DNA of 64,000 bases, taken from positions 9,838,493-9,902,492 of the forward strand of contig NC_060115.1 of NCBI RefSeq assembly GCF_021155765.1. The letters run 5' to 3'. This stretch comes from Diprion similis. Its lineage: Eukaryota; Arthropoda; Insecta; Hymenoptera; Diprionidae. This document shows, piece after piece, positions 50,291 through 62,640 of this stretch (its first letter is position 1; each line of letters starts with the position of its first letter). The translations under genes were made by a program, and so were the position numbers. The notes below the pieces were generated by a model, which was given only the letters and a program-made list of their open reading frames with translations, was not told the DNA's origin and did no database searches.

Positions 50291-50504
50291 GTGGTCAGTA
50301 TTTGAAAAACCTGTTGGACTGACCACTCGTTGGTAATAGGGGAGGGCGAAAGCCGCGAAGCTGTACGTGACGCCCGGTTTCTATACCCAAAATTGATTCA
50401 TTTTCATGCTAGGTCGAAGTCCAAGACGCTGTCTTGATGCATTTCCCACCGTACAACTATGTCAGCGAGTGGTCAACATTCTGAGAACCTGTTGGACTGA
50501 CCAC
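50291..50504. repeat. Duplicated 36 nt hairpin
   Basis: 50291-50326 and 50469-50504 are both 36 nt and match at 30 of 36 positions. Each starts GTGGTCA and ends TGACCAC, forming a stem. The right half (AACCTGTTGGACTGACCAC) is identical, and the differences sit in the left part. Spacing is 178 bp. Confidence 0.8.
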
Positions 50505-52700
50505 TGATCGGATGGTGAGTCGTCTCACCGCCTCGAGGACACCTTCGACTGGTCTTGAGTTAGGACGGGGTTACCAAACTTGTATTTCACAGGGATGATC
50601 GTGCAACGTCCGACGACCTTGTCACTTGTAGTTTAAGGAGTTGTTTACGCTCAATCAGCTCGTGTCACATCCTGTTATGTTTGTTATGTTTTCTTGCCAA
50701 TGATTTGGATTATTTAGGAAATATTTCTCACTTTTTGCTGTGGTAAATATAATATTTTTGACGACTTAAAATTGACATGAATAAGTCAAGTAAATCGGAA
50801 GAACATTTTTACCTTTGCGGAAAAAGAGAGTCATTTTGATAAATTCATTTGTGATAACCGATATCGTCGCAAACGTTACTGGAAAGAGATCAATCAATCT
50901 GAGTAGAAAAAACGTTATTTGTTTACGCGTTGGCTTTGCAGTTCTGATAAATTATTGACGAAGATAAGGAGATGACAGGAGTAAACGTATAACGTTGTTA
51001 CCTGAATGAAGTATTTCTTTTAGTGATTCATTGCGTTCAAACGAATTTCCATACACTCGCGTGAAACGAATCACAGAGGCAGGAATTTTTGCCATCTGAT
51101 TTAAAAATTATTCGGGTAAGCGGCAATTGTGTCATTCATATGCATAAACGCAGCTGAGAATCATTTCTAAGCACATAACGAGGGTTTCGTGTGAAGAATA
51201 AGTTACGACTTTCGAGTATCGCGTTCGGATCGACCTTTCTTTTGGCCCCTCGAAACTGTTCGAAACTATTTAAAATTAGGAAAATCACCCCTCGTACGGC
51301 TAGGGGTAAAACCGGATGCAGGCGCTAAGAGTGCGTAGCTGCTGAAGAAATTTCTCTCAGCGCAAACAATGATCACATCGATCGTGGGGTACCGGTCAAG
51401 CGTCCAGTTTAACAGGTCATCGGCAGTGTCCAGTCCACCCTTTGAAAGGAAAAGTGGAAGCGGTCACTTTGGCATTTCCTTGCTTCCATAAGAGGCGAAT
51501 TCCAGTCCTGCGTCTCACCCTGAAACAGCTACGCTTGCTATGCCAAGTATCGTTTCGGCCGCTTTTATTACTGACATTAAAAACCGAATATCCATTTTCT
51601 ACGTACAAAAAGGTGGTTATGAATATGGTGTCGCTGGTCAAAAACTGTTTTTTGACGAGCATACCATGGATTTAATTCCTTTTCCATCTCGTCGTACTTC
51701 TGATATTTTACACACCGCATATCTCGGGGGATAAGTTTTATTTTCTACAAATTTTTCTAACAAAATAAGATCGATAAACTCGACGATTAGGTATGTCTCA
51801 TTTAAAGTATGCTCACGAAATGATGTCGAAGAAACAGAAAACTCTTCTGTTGATAGAATTTCTGTCAATGTATAATGGATATACTCAATGCAATTAAATT
51901 TTCTGCCGTATTGTTGAGAAGTGTTTAGTGTTAGGGACGTTGTAGAACTATGGTAAGTGTTGTACAAAGGACAATGCTATACAACGGGTATTGTTGAGCA
52001 GCAGCGGTCTGACTAACGTGAACTTGAGTTCTGCCCAGCACACAATCAAGTCGTTAGCACGGAAGTCAAAACTCAAGCCAAGTTGGCTTTCCCATACCTT
52101 GACGTATTAACGGAACGAATGCGCAATTGCTGATCTATTTTCAACAAATTTACGGAAACTAGATCGTACGCTACAGTCACTGATTTTCGAAAAACCATAT
52201 TCGTCGTTGGTAATTTGAATTCGAACAAACAGTTTTCAGCAGTGACTGGAATCGTTCAGGGTCTGGTAACTGTACCGCGTGTTTGAGGTTTTCTAACAAC
52301 GAAACGACCCGTGCGCCTGAGACAGGCAACCAGAGTTACACTTTGGTGTCCAGGTTGAGAACCGTGTCCGACCACTCGATTATCGCCATGAATAACCGAA
52401 TTTTATGACAGTCTTACTCTCGATCGCCTCACTATTGCCTTAGTTGACTGTCCGAATTCGATTTTCCTTCGTTTTCCACATTTCTTAATGTCCAAGTTAT
52501 TTTGACAGATAATGGAATAGCCGTGGCGGAATATGGTGCTCAACCTAAACGTAAGCTGTAACTCCAGTTGCCTGCTTTAGGCGCACGGGTAGTTCCACTG
52601 TTAGAAAAACTCACGGTAAATTATTTTCAATGGAACTGTGGGATAAAGCGAAGAGTCTAGAGACGGCCCAAAGACACGAAGCTCGGTGTTGTCGAGTGTA
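50505..52700. other. Intergenic; no gene supported
   Basis: Short overlapping frames at 51417-51967 on both strands lack family features. TTTTTTGACGAGCATAC at about 51643-51659 recurs at about 62525-62541; this is probably chance or a relic. Confidence 0.4.
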
Positions 52701-53300
52701 TGTCTACCTATGTATAAGGCAAGGCTGCGTAGCTGATAGGAGCGGGTCCTTGCGGTATTCCTAGGTTCCAGGTTGTTTGAAGAACCTTTCGGAAAACAGT
52801 CCCCGCCACGCCGATGTCAGATACAGCCGCGTGGCGTGTTTCGGGGTGAAGTAAATTCAATTTCCCCGCACTATCAGCCATCGCGTTCTCTTGCAGAACT
52901 AGCAAAGCTTGCGTTGGCATTCAAAACAGCCCTTAGAGATAAAACCCTGCTTCCCTACTCGGCATCGTCGTCTCTCCTGGTTGCCTCTCGTTTCCCCGTT
53001 CGCTCTCTCAGGAGCGGAGCCAGCCATCCTGGAAACTGCAAAAGCAACTAGCCGCCTTCCGCACCTTTCAACCCCCGTCTCCCACAACCACCACCGTCTA
53101 ACCCGGCGTTTGGCCTCGCCTTTCCCTACTTCGACCCCCATATCATTAATTATCTAAATTGAAGCAACCAACCGACGGCGCTGCGCGTCTTACGTCGAAA
53201 ATATCAAAGGAGCCATTCCAAACAGCCGTGCCTTGCCTCTAAACGCGTTTATGGAAAATGGCCGAGTCCTCTACAGCTTGCCTGGCTGCTTTTACCCTTA
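52700..53300. promoter_or_regulatory. G+C-richer patch with weak YY1-like site
   Basis: AAAATGGCCG at 53255-53264 (plus) in moderately G+C-rich sequence. Frames of 70-92 codons on both strands overlap one another and none looks real. Confidence 0.25.
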
Positions 53301-54640
53301 TATCAGACGTTTCATGAGATCCCGAATTCTCTACATTTTCGCCTTCCCCTTCCTCACCGTTTTGTTTGCTTAGGCTTGATATTTTCTCTTGACGTCCTAT
53401 ATTTTGTGTCATTCGTATAAAGTTTAAGCTTTGTAAGTCCATTTCTGGTCAGCTTTCAGCTTCAGCCTGCACGATCGTCAGCCGCAAAGATTCATTCTTA
53501 CGAAATATTTTACAGAATTCTTTAACTTTTGTTGTAAAAAAATCGAGGAATCACCACTTTTTCAGTTCACATAATCTGCCCAATATTCTAATCTTGTCGG
53601 CCGGAAACGATTAAAATACAAAGCTTCGTTTCCGTTGTTTTTTAGTTCCATTCGCACGACGTTGTGCAGTTTATTTACCGATTTTTTATAGTGAAATATA
53701 CACTTTACCAAACCGCATGAATCATAGGGTGGTACCTTGTGGTAAATATATGTATAACGTTCAGATCGCACCGCCAGACCATGTGCATACCTCTTGAAGT
53801 AAGTCAATTTCCTTTGATCGATGACGGTCAATATTTGCACTGAGGTCAGTCGTAAACTGAAGTAGACACGTTAATTACCACGAAACCCTGACTGGAAGAT
53901 ACGTTGTCCATTATTGAACTGAACAATAAGTATTTTAACGAGAAGATTTGCAACAAAGAAAAAAAAACAATGAAACAAAAAAATACAGTAAAAAAAAAAA
54001 AATCGACTCTCCTAAAAGTTTGCCTCGCTCACAGGATCAATTTATCACTTTTATTTCTTAACGTAGTCATAATTGTTACAGAGATTTTCCCGTCGCAATT
54101 TTTCCTAAATTGGAATCGCAGTTCGGAGGTCATCAAAGTCGCATTTTTGGTTGGCACTGACTTTTTTTATTCAAGTGAAATCATATCACGGGAGTCAACA
54201 TTTCGTCCTTGGAGAGATTGATTCGAAATACCAGGCTTACAGATTAATCTGAGATCTGTTACAGTATAAGAAATAATGTTACATTCATTTGTTACCTCAT
54301 TAACTGAATATTAGTTGACCAGTGAAATTGGAATTTGCAGCTGAAGCGGTTAAAAAATTGCCGATTTCTTTTTTTTTTCAAATCCCTGATAGGGTGAACA
54401 AAGTCAAAATGAGGAACATTAAGATTTCTTTTTTACGTTTTTTGACTATGCTCTTCGCACTTTGCCCCGGTAAAAGATTTTATTCTTGTCGGTAGCTCTT
54501 ACAGACTAAAATATATTTCTCACTTATAAGTGAACAGGATTAGGAAAATAGCAGTTGAATAACCGTAATCATGTGATTCTTTGTTAATTCATAAAATTGC
54601 GACGTTGAACGTACTCATGAATTCTTATACTTTAGAGAAT
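53300..54640. other. AT-rich stretch; nothing seen
   Basis: Contains an A-rich run at 53956-54002. No gene supported. Confidence 0.45.
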
Positions 54641-56200
54641 GAAGAGGAAGAATGAAAATTTTTTTTTGACGTCAAGAGCTTCATCAAGTCCGCAAGAAGG
54701 ATTTCAAAGCTGTACGGATAATGACCAAGTTTACAATTGCCAACAATTTACCCCGGGCATTCATTTTAGACAGTACCTAAAGGGGGACGTAGGCTTAGGC
54801 ATACTTCTGTCCCTAGGAAAGGTAGGGTTCCGAGTGTACGAGACACATTCGTGTAGAGCCACATGCAGGCAGAGCCGGCAGCCCACTAACACACATACAA
54901 ACACACATAACGTATACCTACAGCTAGCTGTATACCTAGCTCGCAGCATCTCAGGCTCATATCGACGCGTTTTAGCCATTTTCCCGGGATCGCATCTTAC
55001 CCCCACTTTTCCACTTTCCTCTATTCTCCTCCTACGCCTCTCTATCCGGAGCCCGGGTCCCTTTATTCCTCCGCCCCCGTTCCCGTCCCCCTCCTTGCCC
55101 CTTTGCCAGGTTCACCGACTAGTGAGTAACGATTTTCCTCCGTCTTACTCTCATCCTGCGGAACCCTCCGCACTCCCTAGACCTACGTGTGTAAGTATAC
55201 GTATGTATACCTATATATACCTATATATATACACGGTGCTCCTAAATGTGTTCAAAAACTCGGCAACTTCTACCCCGGCCTTCTAGCCTCGCGCTTTAAA
55301 CATATACTCGTATATATATATATATACACGTGTGAGGTACATCCTCAAGTTTTCACCCTGAACAGTTGAAGCCCGGCTGCCACCAGGGGTCACGACGTTG
55401 GAAAAACGGAGACATCGACGCACGGACTTGCGGTTTAGAATTTTTCTCTCCGACACTCGGGGACCGCAAAACTCCGGTCTGAGTTTGGCGGAATTAGAGA
55501 TAAATGTCCGTCATCGTCTCTTTTTGGAAAAGGTTTCTTTTATTTTCTGTATGTATGGGTTGCCGAAATATTTGGTGCACAGTGATTCGTGGTAACGTGG
55601 ATCGATCTTAGCCCTGCCACGAGCGTTCTCGGTTCTCGGTTTTCGGTTCTTGGTTGCGATGCCTGGTAACGTTGGTGAACGACTCAGAGGGGTGGGATCT
55701 TGGAGTCTTTGGGCACACGCACTTCCGTTTTGCCTTGGAAAGCTTCATAATTAATGGAAGAGGGTACCGGAGAGACTGACAGACTAGAGTAGAGAAGGCA
55801 AAGAGAGAACGGAGAGCCAAAGAGAGGGAGGCGGCGGAGGAAGAGGAAGAGGAAGAGGAAGAGGAAGAGGATGTGGAGAAGGGGGAGGGGGAGGAGCAGA
55901 ACGGTTCTCCAGCAATATCTTAAGTCTCAGAGAGGAGGCCTGGTTCCCTTGACAAGCGACGTTAATGTATGTATGAGATCCAACAGCCACCCAACAGAAG
56001 ACAGCCCATCCACCTATGTGCTGGGTTGGGTTTCCAAGGGGCGCTGCATGATGAAATGAGAAACATGAGACACCATCCCTTAAGACCCCCGACTGAATAC
56101 CTACATTTCCTATACCGCGGAGACCGGGCGAGAGAGCTCGAGACCGCTTTTCGTGTCTAAGACGACAGCCCCAGCCATCGTAATCAGCAGAGAGATTCTC
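54640..56200. other. G+C-richer stretch with simple repeats
   Basis: TATACC-type repeats (55195-55235 and 55311-55330) and a GAAGAG hexanucleotide array (55837-55870). A 215-codon plus frame (54639-55286) is S/P/L/Y-rich, runs through pyrimidine tracts and a TATACC repeat, and shows no domain, so I do not call it a gene. Confidence 0.4.
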
Positions 56201-57139
56201 CTCAGCTGATGCTCTTACAGTTTACGTTCTACCTTCGCCCGTAAATTCTAACCGTCATCGTTGCTTCGGTTCAGTTATTTCCTCCTCCCATGCAGAAATA
56301 CATTATTCGAATCGCAAATACGTCGCGTACGTCTTCTTTAGACCGTAGTGATGGATCTATGCCTACATGAAATTGTAATTCCGTTTAGTCTCTTCAAGTT
56401 CATTCACGGTGATGAAGTTTGTAACGTTCATGCAACTCTGCATTGTATAAGAAAAGTCGTTATTTTGATACTTAAATATAATCCGAAATTCAACAAATTG
56501 TATATCTGCTAGACGTCTTTCAAGTTAGCCTAAAAATGTGAGATACTCGTTGTTTTCATGGTTATTTCACGCTAAGGTATATGATTTTATATTTGTCTTG
56601 CTTCCTTGATGAGACCACTCGATCCTATATTAGTATCGGCCTTTGTCGGGGTCGACTGTTGTTGATTCCGCTGGTAATGGAGTGCTCGGTTGACCCAGGT
56701 ACTGGAGCGGAGCGGTCGGATTTATCTAAGCGATGTTCCTGTAACTACTGTAGAAGAAGTTAAATCGACTTTATTTTATCCGAAAATAATTCTTGGTACG
56801 AAAATTTGAAGTAAATAAAAATATTAGTAAGTCAGCTTCACTTCTCTTAGTTATTAATTGAAAGTAGGGACAAATCTTCAGGTTATAATTATTTTTAAAA
56901 AGTTTGAAACTTAGAAAAAAAAGATCGTCCGGAATATACTTGCGCAATATTTCAGTGGTTACGTGGGTTTCGAAGGTTTAAAAAAAGCATACTTTTTCCA
57001 AATATAATGAAAGAATTATTCAATTCAAACTTAAGGCATGTGAAAGAGTAATATTTGAACGATATTTCATAAAATTGGCATCGAAAAATTTTGAAATTCC
57101 ACCCGTTTAGAATTGGTTTTCAGAGACCCAGTATTTTTA
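56200..57139. other. AT-rich stretch; nothing seen
   Basis: No supported gene or repeat. Confidence 0.45.
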
Positions 57140-57447
57140 CGGTGGACACGATAACTGATGATAACTTCATCTCAAATCAAAGAAACAAATATTTTCTGTT
57201 AGTTGGAAACTGTATATAGCTTGTGCTTGGATGAAGGATTAAAACAAAAATGAAATTGAAATTTTTATCAGAGTTGTATGCAAATAAGCACAATTTTTGA
57301 TAAAATCTATACCATGTATTGCCTTGTAGAGTGAATTGTGATAGAAAAAAAAAACCTTCGACCAAGTACTAGTTAATTCTATCTAGACGAAGTGTGCAAA
57401 GTTTTAATAAGATCGGTGCATTATTTTCTGAAAAATCGTGTCCACCG
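57140..57447. mobile_element. MITE with CGGTGGACACGA terminal repeats
   Basis: Perfect 12 bp terminal inverted repeats, CGGTGGACACGA at 57140-57151 and TCGTGTCCACCG at 57436-57447, enclose 308 bp of AT-rich non-coding sequence. T/A-rich flanks do not give a clear target duplication. Confidence 0.7.
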
Positions 57448-58340
57448 ACTTTAAAAATATAATTTTGAAAAAAGAACGATGTACCTGCGACGCTTCCGGT
57501 CGGTCGAGCCTAATGAAAGGAATTTCCAAAGGCTCTCTCTCCCAGAATTTCACTCCAACGGACCTTAAACTTCGGAAAAATATTTTTGATATGTTGTACT
57601 ATTAGATGAAATTTTTTTAAATAAATGGATATTCTGAAACTTCCAAATCTACGTAACCCTTTGAGTCAGGTATACCTTAAAACGTGTCTGCGAGTAAAAA
57701 CCATTGCAATATACACGCCACGTGTTTTTCGTTAGATTTTTCTAACGAAAAAAGTTATATTTTTCAATATAAAAATATAAGTGACACACGAAGAGAAGAA
57801 ATCCATTGGCTTTTAGATTGGCATACGTTATTTGCTTCGCCTCAAATCTTTCAGTTATTCCGTTAGATCGTTGATACTTGATATTTTATTGCCTGTGATA
57901 CGTATTCAGAAAAGTTAGACGAGAATTTGTGTTAAATGTCTAACTGGTCGGCTCCCTTGATACGTTTTCTTCGTCCATTGGTACTCAAAGTTGAAATATA
58001 ATTCAATACACGTATCGTGTTATAACAATTTCGATCGTTATTATACCTATACGACGCGTATACACTGTAATTTTGATCACAAAAATAATAACATAACTGT
58101 ATAAAACGTCTCAATGTAAGGATAAACATGCCCCTGATTACATAGGCGAAAACAACGGCTGAATACCTTCAGGGTTTAATCCTTGATTTTACGAACGTTA
58201 CACGTTACAGGGTAATATCGTTCTGCGATTGAGAAGTTTCGAGTGAAAAATGTTTACGAGGCAGGGGGAAACCCTGGCAGGGAATAACAATCGGTAGAGC
58301 GGATTTCGTAATGGAAAATGTTTTAGCAATTTAGTTCTAT
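57448..58340. other. AT-rich stretch; nothing seen
   Basis: No supported gene. Confidence 0.45.
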
Positions 58341-58620
58341 CTCTGGTTATGGAGTTTGAAGGGGGTGGGGTGGCGGTGGCAGTGCGATGGGTAGACAGGG
58401 GGGCGGGGGTTCATAGTGTAATATAAGGGTAGTTTGTGCCAGAGCTCCGAGTCGGGGGTGCTTTCCACCCTCGCGCACCCCCAAGACGCTTCGCTCGTTC
58501 TGATTGGTCGACATTATTCAAAATGGCGTCTTCTCTCTATAAGATCCGTTTTATTAGCATACTAGGAAAGGTGGCTGTGTTGTTTATGCCTAGGTAAAAA
58601 TATTCCCCTGCATCATTGTA
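58340..58620. promoter_or_regulatory. Compact promoter-like island with CCAAT and YY1/Pho-like site
   Basis: GGGGGTGC and GCACCCCC (58454-58483) form a stem. TGATTGGTCG (58501-58510) is an inverted CCAAT box, and CAAAATGGCGTC (58519-58530) is a YY1/Pho-type core. The tight spacing resembles a TATA-less promoter. Confidence 0.4.
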
Positions 58621-61600
58621 ACGATGTGAAACTAGCGCGGGTGGATTTTTCACTTCCTTCAGGTTCCCCTCAAACCGTCAAGTTTATTGGACGAAAAATA
58701 CCGGTGATTATCGTTTTCCACTTCCGTCTGCGATTCACCTTCGGTTATATCTGTGGACAATAGTTGTCAGGCGCTGGTTTTAACCATAGGCATGGCTTGA
58801 TGTCAGTTTGGATTATAATATTAGTTTAAGGAGTCCGACCTGCCAGCCTCCCTATAAATTGGCTCTGCTCGCGAGTTAGAAAATTATTGATGATAACGTA
58901 TTAAGCGACCAAATTTATGCTGATCCCTCAGAATGCAGGTTGACACTTTGCAATGCTGCGACTTATTCTAATGTACCGATAGTTTGAAGGTTGATCACAT
59001 CTAACTGCGCCCTCACTAGTTCACTTTTCGTTTTATCGTACGTGAACAACTTTTTCTCACTTTGGCAAATCACACCGAATCTTTGTTTCATTCTGCATAA
59101 GTCAACTGACATTGGACTGCAAAGTTCCAATTCAAACTAAAAATCTAACAATAAGACTTGAATTCTCGCGTCTAAACAGCTTGTACAGCACATTCTGATC
59201 TCAGACGCTGAAAGTTACTACTGTAAGCATTAAGAAGCGACTAACTTTTTAAATCCACCCTTCGTTTGATCAACTTGGAAATAAAAATCCGGTTTTGACT
59301 TCATGCATCGAAAACAGTTTCATTCTTCGTACCTTCTCTCTATACGATTTTCTCGAAACTAGTTTCTTACAGATATAAGTTTCCCCTTTTCCCATCGCTT
59401 GACCGCTGGTCAGACTTCCCCAGCCCCATTCCACTCAACCCCGTCCGTTTCGCAGTGACAGACGGGACAGCAAACCTGCCGGCGATCCAGTTACGCGAGG
59501 AACTTGTACATGATTTTCAATTACCCAGGGGGGGAGGGGGAGGGAGAATTGCTGATGGAAACAAGTATATCGAGATATGGCTCTCACGGCACCCTTGCAC
59601 AACTAGGTTCTGGGTTCTGATTCTGGTTCGCGTTTGACATTAGTTTTTCGTTCTTTCTCTGTCTTTCTTTCGCAACGAATTTAAACCTGACCCATCTTAG
59701 GAAACTTGAAGAATTTCAAAACAGGATTTGTAAAGCTTGTTTATGAATTTCTTCACATCTGCTTTGTGGGAAATTTCGTTTCTTCACACGTATTCTAGTT
59801 GCATCTGTTCACTCCTCAGTTGTTACAAATGGCTCATGCAGATGATTGCACACGAAGTCTTCTAGCATAATGTTTTTTCATCGGTAATACATTCGATCAT
59901 TCATTTTTCAACTTCGCAACAGGCGCCAAGCGATGTCCCCTAGCTTGAGGTGTCATTAGGGTTGAATGATGGACGTTCAACACGTGGGTCCAGCATAGTC
60001 AGCAGTAACTTGAATCGTCGAGGCGCGGTTGAACAATTCTGCGGTTTTGTCCCACCACTGACTATAACGGATTCAATCGCACCCTTCGGATTGAGCGCAC
60101 GTTTTTATTTCATCTTCGGAAAGAAAAATGTTGTTTGAATAAATCGGAGATACCGCGGCATTGGAACGGATTTATACCGGAGGTATTGGACTGCCGCAGT
60201 GCAAATCAGACTCGAGCCGTGGATTAAAAATAAATTTACGGGATGTTGGTGAGCCTCCAGCAAATATCAGGCGAAAAGGGATTCGGCAATCTGTCGATTC
60301 GGATTGCGAAACGTGTTTAACAAAAGCTCCGCAGAATCGTATGATATATTCTCGGTCATCGAATTTCCTTTCAAATTTCAATCGTTCTTCAGTGTTTTTT
60401 CGACCTAGGACTTACCGAACTTTTTGGGTAACGTCGGTGCACTCGAAGAGAGAGTCTCTCGAGTAGCGTCTTATAACTTGGTGTTAAACAATGAGACAAT
60501 CATGGACGGTGAAGCGTGTGTCTTGCTATTCGCTCAGTCACTCACTCAGTTCACGTGTCTTGTAACATTAATAATGCCAGGCCGCCTCTCTTACCCTCGC
60601 TGTTTCTGTCCCTCTGGTTGTACTCGAGGTTCTACTTCCTCTCTCACCTCGCCATCACAGCATCCAACCAGCCCCTCTTGCAGCCAGTAACACAACTTAG
60701 ACTCGAAGTAAGTTCTCGCTAAACACTGAGGAGCACGAGAGGTTAGATGGAAATTGACGTTAATGTACTTTGAAAGTGTCGCGTTTCTCGATTATTGCCT
60801 GTAATTACATCAGTTTGGTTATTGCATTCTTGATTCGATCCGAAGTCGGCTCCCGTATACCTCTATACTTAACCTCAAAGTCGAACTTACTGCAATTGAG
60901 TATTGTGTAGAACATTTGTTAGTATTTAATTAGCACCGTGTCACTTATAAATTACGTTCAAATATATTATGGATAATATATTCAAGTTTTTTCTTCCCTT
61001 CTGGCAATCTTTCATCACTGAAACGTGTGTCTTCAATTCTGATTTTCAATATTCTTAGAAATCATTTTCATACCAAAATGCCGTGAATGAAGCTCTCGGT
61101 TGATTTATTTGTTTTTTCTCACTTTTCCAAATTTCCGGCATATATACCTAAGAACTATATTACACGCGACAGAACGTGACTTCTCAATTCTTCTGTCAAA
61201 TAACTTTGCAACGCGGAAAACAAAATCGCTAAGATCTGAGTGTATCGAAAATTTCGCTCTTCGATAGCTGAAGAGTTGTTAAAAATATTTTTTAATCCGT
61301 CGACCATTTCATCGGTCGATGATTACTTTCGTTCGATTACAACGTATCTTTTTCCAAAGAATTTCAGTCACTAACATGTTTCGTGGTTAATCGTCTTGAA
61401 AAGAGGGTGTCACAACTTTTTGCACACCGTAAGAACCGGCATGGAAAGCTAATGAATAGTCCGCGTCGATTCTTTCCACACGAGAGTGGAAAAAACGTTG
61501 AGTAAAATTATACTCTCAACATCTTCGTGCTGTTACACTGTTTAAGCGTTGAATTATCCACTTGGTTGTGATTATACCTAGCCTAACCTTGATTTTCGAT

Positions 61601-62640
61601 TGGTTGCGGCCACTTACGGTAATATTTGACGCTCTCCAAATATTCGGCGTACGGCGCAGGGACGACCACGCGTTTAATCGGGTTGCCTGCAATTACCTGC
61701 AGGCATAACTGAAATTAGAATTTTGGCCGAAATTGTCAACGCGCCAAACCGTACGTGGCTGCTAATTTACGTATACAACATGCAGGGGTGAGCATTGACG
61801 CGTGCAAAAATACACGACGCGTCGCCATTTCTCGTTCGATTAAGTCGGACATCCCACACTCGAATATTCGAATATCCCTCGCAATTTCGTTACACCCGAG
61901 ATAATTCTAAACGTCAGTTTTTCGGATCAGCTTTCGCCATCAACTCGACGTCTATAAGGCGAGAACGAAGTGCCCAGATGTAATCGACTCGAGGGTCTGC
62001 GGACTTTGCGTCTCTCTCCATTGTACTTGATGGATTTCGGAGATTCAACGGTAAGCCCGAATCCCGGCGTCTAAAGACTAATTGGAACAAAATCGTTGCC
62101 GTCCTCGGATTACTGAAGCTGGTGAAAATTCTCCAAGGAAAATGTTCATTCGAATGTTATAAAAAAATAAAAATTCGGTTAAACCAAGTTTTTAACAAAC
62201 AAGTAAATAATTTTTTAACATTTCTTTCCAATCAATACCGCTTGAGATATTATAAAATCGGTTATTTCAGCAGCGCTCGTTTTCTGAAATTTGGAAAACC
62301 TTAGAAACTTCTGGTCAGTTACAACAAAATTTTTCAGCTCTAGCCAAAGATGATGATTTTATAAAAGCCTAGGTTACATTTAAGAGTGAATATAAGTGAT
62401 CAAATATTTTGTTATATTTCACTAGATCGTACCGATCGTCATCAGATTTTGGTGAATGGGTGTTTCTGACCTAGCAAGTTTAAGCACATTGCAGATCAGA
62501 ATTGTCAAAAATTTTTTTTTTAAATTAAGGGTTTTTTGACGAGCATACTTTTGCCCAAGGAATTTTTCTAAAATATCTGAAACGTCAAATGGCCACTACC
62601 AATCTCAATATTGGTGGACATTTTTTGGTTGCACATGCAG
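58620..62640. other. Intergenic; no gene supported
   Basis: Mixed composition with short frames on both strands at 59.4-60.7 kb that overlap each other and show no domains. Nothing else recognised. Confidence 0.45.

Noticed and set aside
54639..55286. 215-codon plus-strand open frame
   Set aside because: Low-complexity S/P/L/Y composition, runs through pyrimidine tracts and a TATACC repeat, no domain and no splice partners.
51643..62541. Shared 17-mer TTTTTTGACGAGCATAC at about 51643 and 62525
   Set aside because: Flanks do not match, so chance or an unrecognisable relic.
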